A stretch of 21,349 nucleotides of DNA from Clostridia bacterium. Lineage in GTDB: Bacteria; Bacillota; Clostridia; Monoglobales; Monoglobaceae. The stretch lies in assembly GCA_017409915.1 (NCBI GenBank), contig JAFQRU010000092.1:1-21349 (forward strand). Direction: 5' to 3'. The notes beneath the pieces are model-generated. The model was given only the letters and a program-made list of their open reading frames with translations, did no database searches and was not told the DNA's origin. This document shows, piece by piece, positions 15,024 to 21,349 of this stretch (positions are counted from its first letter, which is position 1; each line of letters begins with the position of its first letter). The translations under genes were made by a program, and so were the position numbers.

Positions 15024-15428
15024 TTATTCATCAATTTCCGTTTCTTCCTGACTCTTTTCCGCCTCAATTCGCTTTAAGCGGAGATTTTTAACTCTTGTAT
15101 ATCTTTCAAAAAGGTATCTTCTTATGTTGGAAAGATTGTTAAATATTCTTACGCCGAAAACAACCACAACCGCAAGGCTTAGATCAATTCCAAGCTTGTT
15201 CCCCATAAATGTAAAGAGTATGGCAAGGAGAGCGTTGCTTATAAGCCCTGTCATAAACATTCCGACCTTAAACCGCTTTTCAAGGTTAGACCAGATTGCG
15301 CCGAAGATTGTGTCAAGAGCAGCAAGAAGAGCCACCGCAACATAGGGGAGAGTGTCGTTGCTCAGATTATATGGCACGAAAAGACCGGCCAGAATTCCAA
15401 GCATAACAGCTATTGCAACTGTAATCAT
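15024..15428 (-). CDS. sbp: Small basic protein Sbp (DUF1290)
   Basis: A 134-residue membrane protein of the DUF1290 family, found in division clusters of Firmicutes and Actinobacteria; its molecular function is not established. It has about three to four hydrophobic segments (about 2-20, 28-47, 55-75, 80-95) with the conserved stretch ALLAALDTIFGAIW, and a charged C-terminal tail that shifts from Arg/Lys-rich to Glu-rich. The ATG at 15428 overlaps the DUF881 stop (ATGA), with GGAGGAG upstream, so the two are translationally coupled. In Bacillus the order is divIB, ylxW, ylxX, sbp, ftsA, ftsZ; here one DUF881 gene and ftsA are absent. Confidence 0.9.
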   Translation of the reverse strand: MITVAIAVMLGILAGLFVPYNLSNDTLPYVAVALLAALDTIFGAIWSNLEKRFKVGMFMTGLISNALLAILFTFMGNKLGIDLSLAVVVVFGVRIFNNLSNIRRYLFERYTRVKNLRLKRIEAEKSQEETEIDE

Positions 15429-16177
15429 TTCTTCTCCTCCTCTTTAACCGTCTTTGCATATTCCATCTGGGTTGAGCCTAGGAATTCTTCTATGGTAAGC
15501 TTGTCCTTTTTCTCAACAGTTACGGAAATTCCGTAAATCTTTGTTGCCTCTTCCACAGCTCCTCCGTTTATGGTAAGAGCGCTTTCAAGATTTTTCGGAT
15601 TTCCTATTGCTTTTATAACAAAAGGCGCTGCAACTCTGTCGCCGTTTACCATAATCGTCGGGCCTACACAGCGCACTTCGCTCATGGCAACAATTCTTTC
15701 TCCGTTAACAGAGATTGCCTCTGCCCCTGCCGCTTTAAGCTCATTTATAAAGGTCCTTATATTAACATCGTGGACAATGCCATAGTTATTATAAAGTCCG
15801 CTTTCTTTCATTTCTTTTGTAAGCTCAACATCCTTTAAGGTAACTGTTACGCCTTTACCCGTAACCTTGGTAAGTCCTGCATAAAGCTCTGCCTTTGTGA
15901 GCTTTTCGTTAAGTACTGACGCATAGTCATCCCCCTGAGCCGCCTTGTTTCGAAAGGCCTCAATGATGTCTGCCTGACTTGCAATCTCGATTTTGAGTTT
16001 TTCGTTTTTCTGGACTTCGTCAACATAATACTTTTCAAGAGTCGCTCTGTCCAATGTCTGTCTGTCTCTTATCTCGCTGTTCTTTCTTACACCTTTTAAT
16101 TGCCATGTAAATGCAAAAACCAAAAGGAATATAAGAATTGATATTGTAAATTCAAATGACCACTTTTTTCTAATCAT
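15425..16177 (-). CDS. DUF881 family membrane protein (YlxW/YlxX-like)
   Basis: A 250-residue protein of the division-cluster DUF881 family; function not established. It has one N-terminal transmembrane segment (about 9-26), a helical, probably coiled-coil stretch (about 35-80) and the DUF881 domain (about 105-215), with GKGVTVTL (107-114), IVHDVNIRTFINELKAAGAE (134-153) and SVNGERIVAMSEVRCVGPTI (156-175). The start is ATG 16177, with GGAGG 9 bases upstream; longer in-frame reading (to 16306) would add 43 very basic residues that overlap ftsQ and is rejected. It overlaps the ftsQ end by 8 bases. Confidence 0.9.
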   Translation of the reverse strand: MIRKKWSFEFTISILIFLLVFAFTWQLKGVRKNSEIRDRQTLDRATLEKYYVDEVQKNEKLKIEIASQADIIEAFRNKAAQGDDYASVLNEKLTKAELYAGLTKVTGKGVTVTLKDVELTKEMKESGLYNNYGIVHDVNIRTFINELKAAGAEAISVNGERIVAMSEVRCVGPTIMVNGDRVAAPFVIKAIGNPKNLESALTINGGAVEEATKIYGISVTVEKKDKLTIEEFLGSTQMEYAKTVKEEEKK

Positions 16178-17048
16178 TTTTGTTTTCCTCCGTCTTTTCT
16201 TCTTCTGCCTTCTTCGTATCTTCTGCTTTCTTTTCCTCTTCAAGCTTTTTCTTGGTTTCCTCGTCAATATAAGGACGGACAACCGTTTCCTCCATTGTAA
16301 GGTCAAGCTCTACCTTTTCATAAGGAGATATTTCGTCCTCGATAAGATGTGCGCAAACGCTCAGCTTATATTTGAAATCGTCATAATTATCAAAACTTCC
16401 GCAATTTACGAAAATTCTGTCGTCATAGTTGATTTTTATCCCTGTAAGCTTGGTAAAATCAAGAACTTTTACCTTTTCAATAGTTTTGTTTTCTTCAAGG
16501 ATAGTTAAGGCGTCGATACAGTTTTTAATTCTCTCGTCGCTTTCATTTTCCATATATGCCCCAACGGCAGGAGACTTTAATTCAATCCCTTTGATTGTCA
16601 TAACATTATATTTGTAATTCTCTTTGGAAAGCTCAAGAATTTTACCGCTGTAATCAATGAGCGCATACTTTTTTCCGCAGGCAATATAAGCTCTCGGAAC
16701 GCATTCCTTAACCTCTATTTTTATGATGCTTGGGAACGCTCTTTTAACCTCAACCTCATTTGCATAAGAAAGGGTTTTTATTCTGTCTCTGATTTTCGAC
16801 ATTCGCGCGCCAAAAATATTTTCGCCGATTTTTATTTCCGCCCTATCGGAAATCTGTTTCTCGGTCAGAATTTTTTCGCCCTTAATTTCAATCTTGGTTA
16901 TATTGAAAAACGGAGCTTTAAAGACCACGGTTAAAATCGCGGTGCAACTTACAATAAAGCAAATCAAAACAAATATGCGTTTGCGTTTTCTTGCCTTGCG
17001 TTTCTTTTTTAAAACAGCTTTTTGTCTTTCGGTAAATCTTTCGTCCAT
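16170..17048 (-). CDS. ftsQ: Cell division protein FtsQ/DivIB
   Basis: Bitopic membrane protein that links early and late divisome proteins at the septum. The 292 residues have a very basic cytoplasmic N terminus (about 1-24, KKKRKARKRKR), one transmembrane segment (about 25-43), a POTRA domain (about 48-117, FNITKIEIKG), the FtsQ/DivIB beta domain (about 118-255) and a charged Lys/Glu tail (about 262-292). Sequence conservation is weak in this family, so the call rests on domain order and place. The murA stop lies two bases before the ATG at 17048; AAGGA is the ribosome binding site. Confidence 0.92.
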   Translation of the reverse strand: MDERFTERQKAVLKKKRKARKRKRIFVLICFIVSCTAILTVVFKAPFFNITKIEIKGEKILTEKQISDRAEIKIGENIFGARMSKIRDRIKTLSYANEVEVKRAFPSIIKIEVKECVPRAYIACGKKYALIDYSGKILELSKENYKYNVMTIKGIELKSPAVGAYMENESDERIKNCIDALTILEENKTIEKVKVLDFTKLTGIKINYDDRIFVNCGSFDNYDDFKYKLSVCAHLIEDEISPYEKVELDLTMEETVVRPYIDEETKKKLEEEKKAEDTKKAEEEKTEENKND

Positions 17049-17050
17049 AG

Positions 17051-18304
17051 CTATCCTTCTCTCACAATTTCACCGCCGAAATCGCTAAAACTCCTTTCTA
17101 TATTTTCGTATCCTCTGTCAATAAATTCCGTGTTATGAATAATTGATTCGCCCTTTGCCGAAAGAGCAACCACAACCAGAGCCGCCCCGCCTCTTAAATC
17201 CTTGGCATAAAGTTCTGTGCCCTTTAACCTTTTAACTCCGCTTACCAATGCAGAATTATCGCATATTCTAATATTTGCGCCCATTTTCAAAAACTCGGGA
17301 ATATGTCCAAATCTGTTTTCGAAGATATTTTCAACAAAACAGCTTTCTCCTTTTGATAAAAGAGAGGCCGCCATAAAAATCGCCTGAGCATCTGTCGGAA
17401 AGTCGGGATATGGCATTGTATTTATAATCCCAAATTCCCTCATCCGCCGAGGAGCTTTTATCTCAATATAATCTTCTCCGCATTTTATGTCGTTTCCTGC
17501 CTCTTCCAGAAATTTCAAGGGAAGTTTTATGTGGTCAGGTCTTACAGCCTTTATTTCCCCATAGCCTCCGCAAAGAGCAATCCCCGAAAGATAGGTAAGA
17601 GCCACAATTCTGTCAGGAATTATTTTGTATTCCGTATTGCCAAGAGCCTTTACTCCCTTAATTAAAAGGTTTCCGTTTTTGCCCTCGGAAATATTCCCTC
17701 CCATTGAGTTAAGGAAATTACGAAGGTCTAAAATTTCAGGCTCTCTTGCAGGGTTTTCAATTTCAAACTCGCAGTCTGAAACTACCCCTAAAAGCATTAT
17801 ATTCTCTGTGGCTCCAACGCTTGGAAAGGCAAGCTTTATTTTTGCGTCTTTAAGCTTTTCTACTTTGCAGAAAATCCTCTCCCCTTCCTCTCTTATGTTT
17901 ACTCCCATCTGAGAGAAGGCTTTAAGATGCAAGTCAATGGGTCTTGCCCCTATACTGCATCCACCGGGATAGCTTATTTCCGCCTCGCCGCACTTTGACA
18001 AAATCGCCCCTAAGAACATAACTGAGGAGCGCATTTCTTTCATCAATTCATCATTTATCTTAGAGCAGGACAGACACTTGGGAGCCCTTGTTATAACCGT
18101 GTTATTTTCAAAGCTGGTTTCAACCCCTAGGGCATTTAATATTTTAAGACCTGCTTTTGTGTCCGTTAAGTCAGGACAATTATGAACTATGCACTCTCTT
18201 CCTAAGGCTGCCGCCGCAAGGCAGGGCAGAGCGGAATTTTTTGCCCCCTGAACCACAGTTTCTCCATAAAGTCTTTTTCCGCCATTTATTCTAAGAACAG
18301 CCAT
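17051..18304 (-). CDS. murA: UDP-N-acetylglucosamine 1-carboxyvinyltransferase MurA
   Basis: Cytoplasmic enzyme for the first committed step of peptidoglycan synthesis: transfer of enolpyruvate from PEP to UDP-GlcNAc. The 417 residues fit the family. Lys22-Asn23 (GAKNSALP), Arg92 and the catalytic Cys116 in YPGGCSIGARPIDLH (112-126) are present; Cys is the form normally inhibited by fosfomycin. The later Asp in PYPDFPTDAQ is also conserved. The start is ATG 18304; an in-frame GTG at 18313 is part of the GGGGGTG ribosome binding site. A 39-base hairpin ends beside that site. Having murA between murG and ftsQ, where Bacillus has murB, is seen in several clostridia. Confidence 0.96.
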   Translation of the reverse strand: MAVLRINGGKRLYGETVVQGAKNSALPCLAAAALGRECIVHNCPDLTDTKAGLKILNALGVETSFENNTVITRAPKCLSCSKINDELMKEMRSSVMFLGAILSKCGEAEISYPGGCSIGARPIDLHLKAFSQMGVNIREEGERIFCKVEKLKDAKIKLAFPSVGATENIMLLGVVSDCEFEIENPAREPEILDLRNFLNSMGGNISEGKNGNLLIKGVKALGNTEYKIIPDRIVALTYLSGIALCGGYGEIKAVRPDHIKLPLKFLEEAGNDIKCGEDYIEIKAPRRMREFGIINTMPYPDFPTDAQAIFMAASLLSKGESCFVENIFENRFGHIPEFLKMGANIRICDNSALVSGVKRLKGTELYAKDLRGGAALVVVALSAKGESIIHNTEFIDRGYENIERSFSDFGGEIVREG

Positions 18305-18314
18305 AGCTCGCACC

Positions 18315-18353
18315 CCCGAAAAATTATCGCATTACATCTTATGCGTTTTCGGG
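18315..18353 (-). promoter_or_regulatory. Hairpin abutting the murA ribosome binding site
   Basis: Two blocks pair in the 68-base gap between murG and murA: CCCGAAAA (18315-18322) with TTTTCGGG (18346-18353), and CGCAT (18328-18332) with ATGCG (18341-18345). The loop is 8 bases, and a 5-base bulge (18323-18327) lies on one side. On the minus strand the GGG that closes the stem is the start of GGGGGTG, the likely murA ribosome binding site, so folding could limit access. It has no following T run, so it is not a terminator. Confidence 0.5.
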
Positions 18354-18372
18354 CAGGGCGTTACTTTTAGAC

Positions 18373-19476
18373 TCAAATAAGCTCTTTCGCTATTTTATAT
18401 ATGGTTTCGGTGGCATCTTTTCGTCCTGCTTTTTCTGCCCCTTTAACCATTCTCTGGTAAACCGTTTTGCTTCCTAAAATTTCTTCAACCGCTTCCCCTA
18501 ATGCTTCTTCTGTCAAATCCTTTTCAAGAATAACTCTCGCTCCGCCGCATTTTTCAACGAAACGGGCATTGAACTCCTGATGGTTTCCTGCAACATTAGG
18601 AGAGGGAATTAAAATCGCAGGTTTTTTAAGAGCGTTCATTTCGCTTATGGAACTTCCCGACCTGCCTATGATAAGGTCGCAGGCGTTAAGCGCCGACGCC
18701 ATATCGTAAATATATTCGCTAACTCTTATATTAGGAAAGTCGTCAAGATTAACTCCCTTTTCTTTAAAGAGTTTTATAGCGTTTTCATACTGATTATTCT
18801 TTCCTGCTGAAAGTATAATCTGATATTTATTTTTATCTTTTAGCGATGCAATCCAGGAGATAACCTTTTCGTTAAAATAGGTCGCCCCAAGGCTTCCCCC
18901 GAATACCAGGATAACTTGTCTGTCGTCTAAGCCGAGCTTTTCTCTTGCCTCTTTTTTATTGGTTTTAAAAAGTTCAGGACGGAGAGGGTTTCCCGTAACC
19001 TCAACTCTTTTTGCGCCTTTTATATAATTTTTCGCATCTTCCATAGCAAGGGCAACAACATCTACTTTATTTGCAAGAAGCCTGACTGCCACCCCCGGAT
19101 ATGCGTTTGACTCGTGAACTATTGTTGGAATTTTAAGCTGGGATGCAGCCATTAAAACAGGGCCTGTAACATATCCGCCTGTGCCGATTGCAATATCGGG
19201 ACTGAATTTTTTAATAATCTTTTTCGCCTTGATAACACCAAAAAAAGCCTCACAAACATTTTTTATATTTGAAAGGCTCAGGCTTCTTTTAAAGCCGTGA
19301 ACCTTAATATATTCAATGCTGTATCCGCTTTTAGGCACAAGGGTTTTCTCCATCCCCTGCTCTGTCCCGATAAAGAGGATTTCGCTCCCCGGCTCTTTTT
19401 CCTTTATGTAATTTGCAATAGCTATTGCAGGGTTAATATGCCCTGCCGTTCCGCCACCTGTTAAAAGAATCCGCAT
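18373..19476 (-). CDS. murG: MurG, UDP-GlcNAc:lipid I N-acetylglucosaminyltransferase
   Basis: Peripheral membrane GT-B glycosyltransferase that adds GlcNAc to lipid I, giving lipid II on the cytoplasmic face. The 367 residues show GGGTAGH (7-13), GTGGYVTGP (98-106), HESNAYPG (121-128), GNPLR (162-166), GGSLGA (193-198), RSGSSISEM (272-280, Glu279 for the sugar nucleotide) and NHQEFNA (298-304). GGAGGGG precedes ATG 19476, which shares one base with the ftsW stop, so the genes are coupled. It takes MraY product from the same operon. Confidence 0.97.
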   Translation of the reverse strand: MRILLTGGGTAGHINPAIAIANYIKEKEPGSEILFIGTEQGMEKTLVPKSGYSIEYIKVHGFKRSLSLSNIKNVCEAFFGVIKAKKIIKKFSPDIAIGTGGYVTGPVLMAASQLKIPTIVHESNAYPGVAVRLLANKVDVVALAMEDAKNYIKGAKRVEVTGNPLRPELFKTNKKEAREKLGLDDRQVILVFGGSLGATYFNEKVISWIASLKDKNKYQIILSAGKNNQYENAIKLFKEKGVNLDDFPNIRVSEYIYDMASALNACDLIIGRSGSSISEMNALKKPAILIPSPNVAGNHQEFNARFVEKCGGARVILEKDLTEEALGEAVEEILGSKTVYQRMVKGAEKAGRKDATETIYKIAKELI

Positions 19477-20627
19477 TATTTCCCCTCCAATGCCTTCTTT
19501 TTGTGTTTTGAAACATTAAGCACAACACCCATCTCCGCCATTGTTATAGCAAGAGCCGTTCCGCCGTAACTGAAAAACGGAAGTGGCATACCTGTTACAG
19601 GCATTGATGAAGTTACAACCGCAATATTAACAAGGGCCTGAATTGCAATAAGGCTTATGATACCCAAAGTCAGAAGTGTTCCGAATAAATCGGGAGCTTC
19701 CATTGCAATTTTTATTCCTCTGTAAATCAAAAATGCAAAAAGAGCAATAACCAAAATTGCGCCCAAAAGTCCGAGCTCTTCACAGATGATTGAGAAAATA
19801 AAGTCGTTCTGAGGCTCGGGGATGTTTAAATATTTCTGTCTGCTCTGGCCTATTCCTGCACCGAAGATTCCACCTGAACCGATGGCATAAAGAGACTGAA
19901 CTATCTGCCAGCCCTCTCCTCTTATATCCTTAAAAGGGTCTAAGAAAGTTGTTACTCTTTGAAGTCTGTATGGCGCGGACACAACCAATGCAACAACGCC
20001 CACAGCAGCCGGAGCTGCAAGAAGGCCCACATGAGTCCATTTCACCCCAGCAGCAAAGAGCATAACTGCCGCAGATGCTAAAATGAGCATTGTACAACTG
20101 AAATGAGGTTCAAGCATAATAAGGCCTGCAATGAAACCTAAAATAACAAGATAAACCATAAGTCCGCTAAAATCTTTAAGCGCTTTATAGTTGTCCGCAA
20201 GACTTACCGCCATAAACAAAACAACGCCAAACTTAACAACCTCGGAAGGCTGAAAGTTAATTGGGCCGAGTTGAATCCAGCGTCTTGCCTCGTTAACAAC
20301 AACTCCTATCCCCGGAATTAAAACGACGATAAGAAGAATGACGCTTACAACAAGGGCAAGCTTGCCGTATTTTTTAAGCTTTGTATATTCAAAGTTCGAG
20401 GCAACAAGCATAGCGACTGAGCCTATAATTGCCCATATAAACTGTTTCTTGAAATAATAGAAACTGTCGTTATAGCTTGCATAGGCAACGGGACTGCTTG
20501 CGCTTAATATCATTATAAGGCCAAAGGCAAGAAGGACTATAACAGTTCCCAAAAACTGATAGTCCATAGCAGGTTTTTTAAGCTTTGGCAGTTTTATTCT
20601 TTTGCCCTGTGCACTGCTTTTTGCCAT
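19476..20627 (-). CDS. ftsW: SEDS peptidoglycan polymerase FtsW/SpoVE
   Basis: Polytopic membrane glycosyltransferase of the SEDS family that polymerises lipid II, normally with a class B penicillin-binding protein. The 383 residues have about ten hydrophobic segments, QLGPINFQPSEVVKF (119-133), MLEPHFS (171-177), the catalytic Asp275 in IPEPQNDFIF (269-278) and PFFSYGGTALAI near the C terminus. GGAGG precedes ATG 20627. In spore-formers the copy between mraY and murG is often called spoVE; division FtsW and sporulation SpoVE cannot be told apart here. murD, commonly placed just before this gene, is absent. Confidence 0.95.
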   Translation of the reverse strand: MAKSSAQGKRIKLPKLKKPAMDYQFLGTVIVLLAFGLIMILSASSPVAYASYNDSFYYFKKQFIWAIIGSVAMLVASNFEYTKLKKYGKLALVVSVILLIVVLIPGIGVVVNEARRWIQLGPINFQPSEVVKFGVVLFMAVSLADNYKALKDFSGLMVYLVILGFIAGLIMLEPHFSCTMLILASAAVMLFAAGVKWTHVGLLAAPAAVGVVALVVSAPYRLQRVTTFLDPFKDIRGEGWQIVQSLYAIGSGGIFGAGIGQSRQKYLNIPEPQNDFIFSIICEELGLLGAILVIALFAFLIYRGIKIAMEAPDLFGTLLTLGIISLIAIQALVNIAVVTSSMPVTGMPLPFFSYGGTALAITMAEMGVVLNVSKHKKKALEGK

Positions 20628-20648
20628 CTTTCTTCCTCCAATAAAAAT

Positions 20649-21349
20649 TTATGCAAAATATCCTATATAACACAAAATCATAGTTGCAACCACAAATGCG
20701 GAAACAACTTTCTTCTCGCTCCATCCGCACATTTCAAAATGATGGTGGATGGGGCTCATTTTAAATATTCTCTTCCCTGTTTTCTTAAAGTAGCTTACTT
20801 GAATTATAACAGAAAGAGATTCCATAACATATACAAACCCAACTATAACAAGAGTTAATGGCTGTCTTAAATACATCGCCATTGCGCAGACCGCACCGCC
20901 TAAGAAAAGGGAGCCTGTGTCGCCCATAAACACTTTTGCAGGGTAGCGGTTGAAAATCAAAAATCCGAAAAGTCCGCCCACTAAGGCTGCGGAAAACACT
21001 GAAACAGCATCCGCCCCACGGCTGTTTGAAATAAGCATATAGAAAAGGGCAACGACTATTGTTACGCTTGTTGCAAGGCCATCAAGGCCGTCGGTTAAAT
21101 TCACGCTATTAACAGTCCCTAAGATAACGAAAACAATAAACGGAATATAAAAATACCATAAATTAAGCTCAAAATCCGTAAACGGAATGAATATTTTCAT
21201 TGAAACTGTTCCTGATGCCACAAACCATACGGCAAACACAACGGAAACTATAACCTGCAAAGCAAATTTCTGCTTTGCGGTAAGACCTAAATTTCTTTTA
21301 AGGATTACCTTTATATAGTCATCCAAAAAGCCGATAAGTCCAAAGCATA
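20649..21349 (-). CDS. mraY: MraY, phospho-MurNAc-pentapeptide transferase (5' end outside window)
   Basis: Membrane enzyme that moves phospho-MurNAc-pentapeptide from UDP to undecaprenyl phosphate, giving lipid I. About 232 C-terminal residues of a normally 320-330-residue protein are visible; the gene continues beyond the right edge. Motifs are GFLDDYIKV (at the edge, two catalytic-region Asp), NSVNLTDGLDGLA, FMGDTGSLFLGG and HHHFEMCGWSEKKVV, all diagnostic. A TTG at 21326 lies inside the GFLDDYIKV motif and is not the true start: the reading frame stays open to the edge. The gap to ftsW is 21 bases. The usual neighbour order mraY, murD, ftsW lacks murD. Confidence 0.95.
   Translation of the reverse strand, partial: CFGLIGFLDDYIKVILKRNLGLTAKQKFALQVIVSVVFAVWFVASGTVSMKIFIPFTDFELNLWYFYIPFIVFVILGTVNSVNLTDGLDGLATSVTIVVALFYMLISNSRGADAVSVFSAALVGGLFGFLIFNRYPAKVFMGDTGSLFLGGAVCAMAMYLRQPLTLVIVGFVYVMESLSVIIQVSYFKKTGKRIFKMSPIHHHFEMCGWSEKKVVSAFVVATMILCYIGYFA

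Noticed and set aside
16178..16306. 43-residue extension at the N terminus of the DUF881 protein
   Set aside because: Almost only Lys and Arg, overlaps the charged tail of ftsQ out of frame, and a good ribosome binding site precedes the internal ATG at 16177.
21324..21326. TTG as a start for a short MraY
   Set aside because: It lies inside the conserved GFLDDYIKV motif and the frame stays open to the window edge, so the gene is cut, not short.
1..21349. CRISPR arrays, tRNA or rRNA genes, insertion sequences, phage or toxin-antitoxin genes
   Set aside because: Looked for by eye; no regular repeats, cloverleaf sequences, transposase or integrase motifs were found.

Overview
The window looks like chromosome of an endospore-forming member of the Clostridia (Firmicutes). 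The evidence is ftsZ followed by spoIIGA and sigE, a Spo0A-box-like site before spoIIGA, a clostridial type of division and cell-wall (dcw) cluster, strong AGGAGG ribosome binding sites, TTG starts and a moderate to low G+C content. I cannot assign a family or genus. I see no rRNA, tRNA, CRISPR array, insertion sequence or phage gene. No gene-free stretch exceeds 300 bases; the longest is the 211-base gap before the HU gene.

Left part (1-5400). L-lactate dehydrogenase (minus strand) faces away from a plus-strand run: undecaprenyl-diphosphatase (uppP), an FtsK/SpoIIIE DNA translocase, the nucleoid protein HU with its own terminator, and a small four-cysteine TSCPD-domain protein. A strong bidirectional terminator (about 5376-5412) separates this run from everything to the right, which is all on the minus strand.

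Middle part (5411-11890). A seven-gene operon starts from a near-consensus promoter (11862-11890). In transcription order it encodes a Wzz/CpsC-type polysaccharide co-polymerase, a CpsD/YwqD tyrosine kinase, a CpsB/YwqE PHP tyrosine phosphatase, a VanZ-family membrane protein, an unknown single-pass membrane protein, an S-layer-homology (SLH) protein and a PglF/EpsC-type nucleotide-sugar 4,6-dehydratase. It has the control and precursor genes of an exopolysaccharide locus but no glycosyltransferase, flippase or polymerase. The genes are tightly packed, with several overlaps.

Right part (11919-21349). In transcription order: mraY (cut by the window edge), ftsW/spoVE, murG, murA, ftsQ/divIB, a DUF881 protein, sbp, then ftsZ with its own promoter and terminator, then spoIIGA-sigE behind a promoter with unusually long spacing and a Spo0A-like box. 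These genes make lipid-linked peptidoglycan precursor (MraY, MurG, MurA), polymerise septal wall (FtsW), build the divisome (FtsQ, FtsZ), and switch on the mother-cell programme after asymmetric division (SpoIIGA activates pro-SigE). UppP on the left recycles the lipid carrier used by MraY and MurG.

Points that stand out are a tyrosine-rich tail on the co-polymerase as well as on the kinase, a motif shared by the SLH protein and its unknown neighbour, a hairpin next to the murA ribosome binding site, and the absence of sigG, murD and ftsA from places where relatives often carry them.
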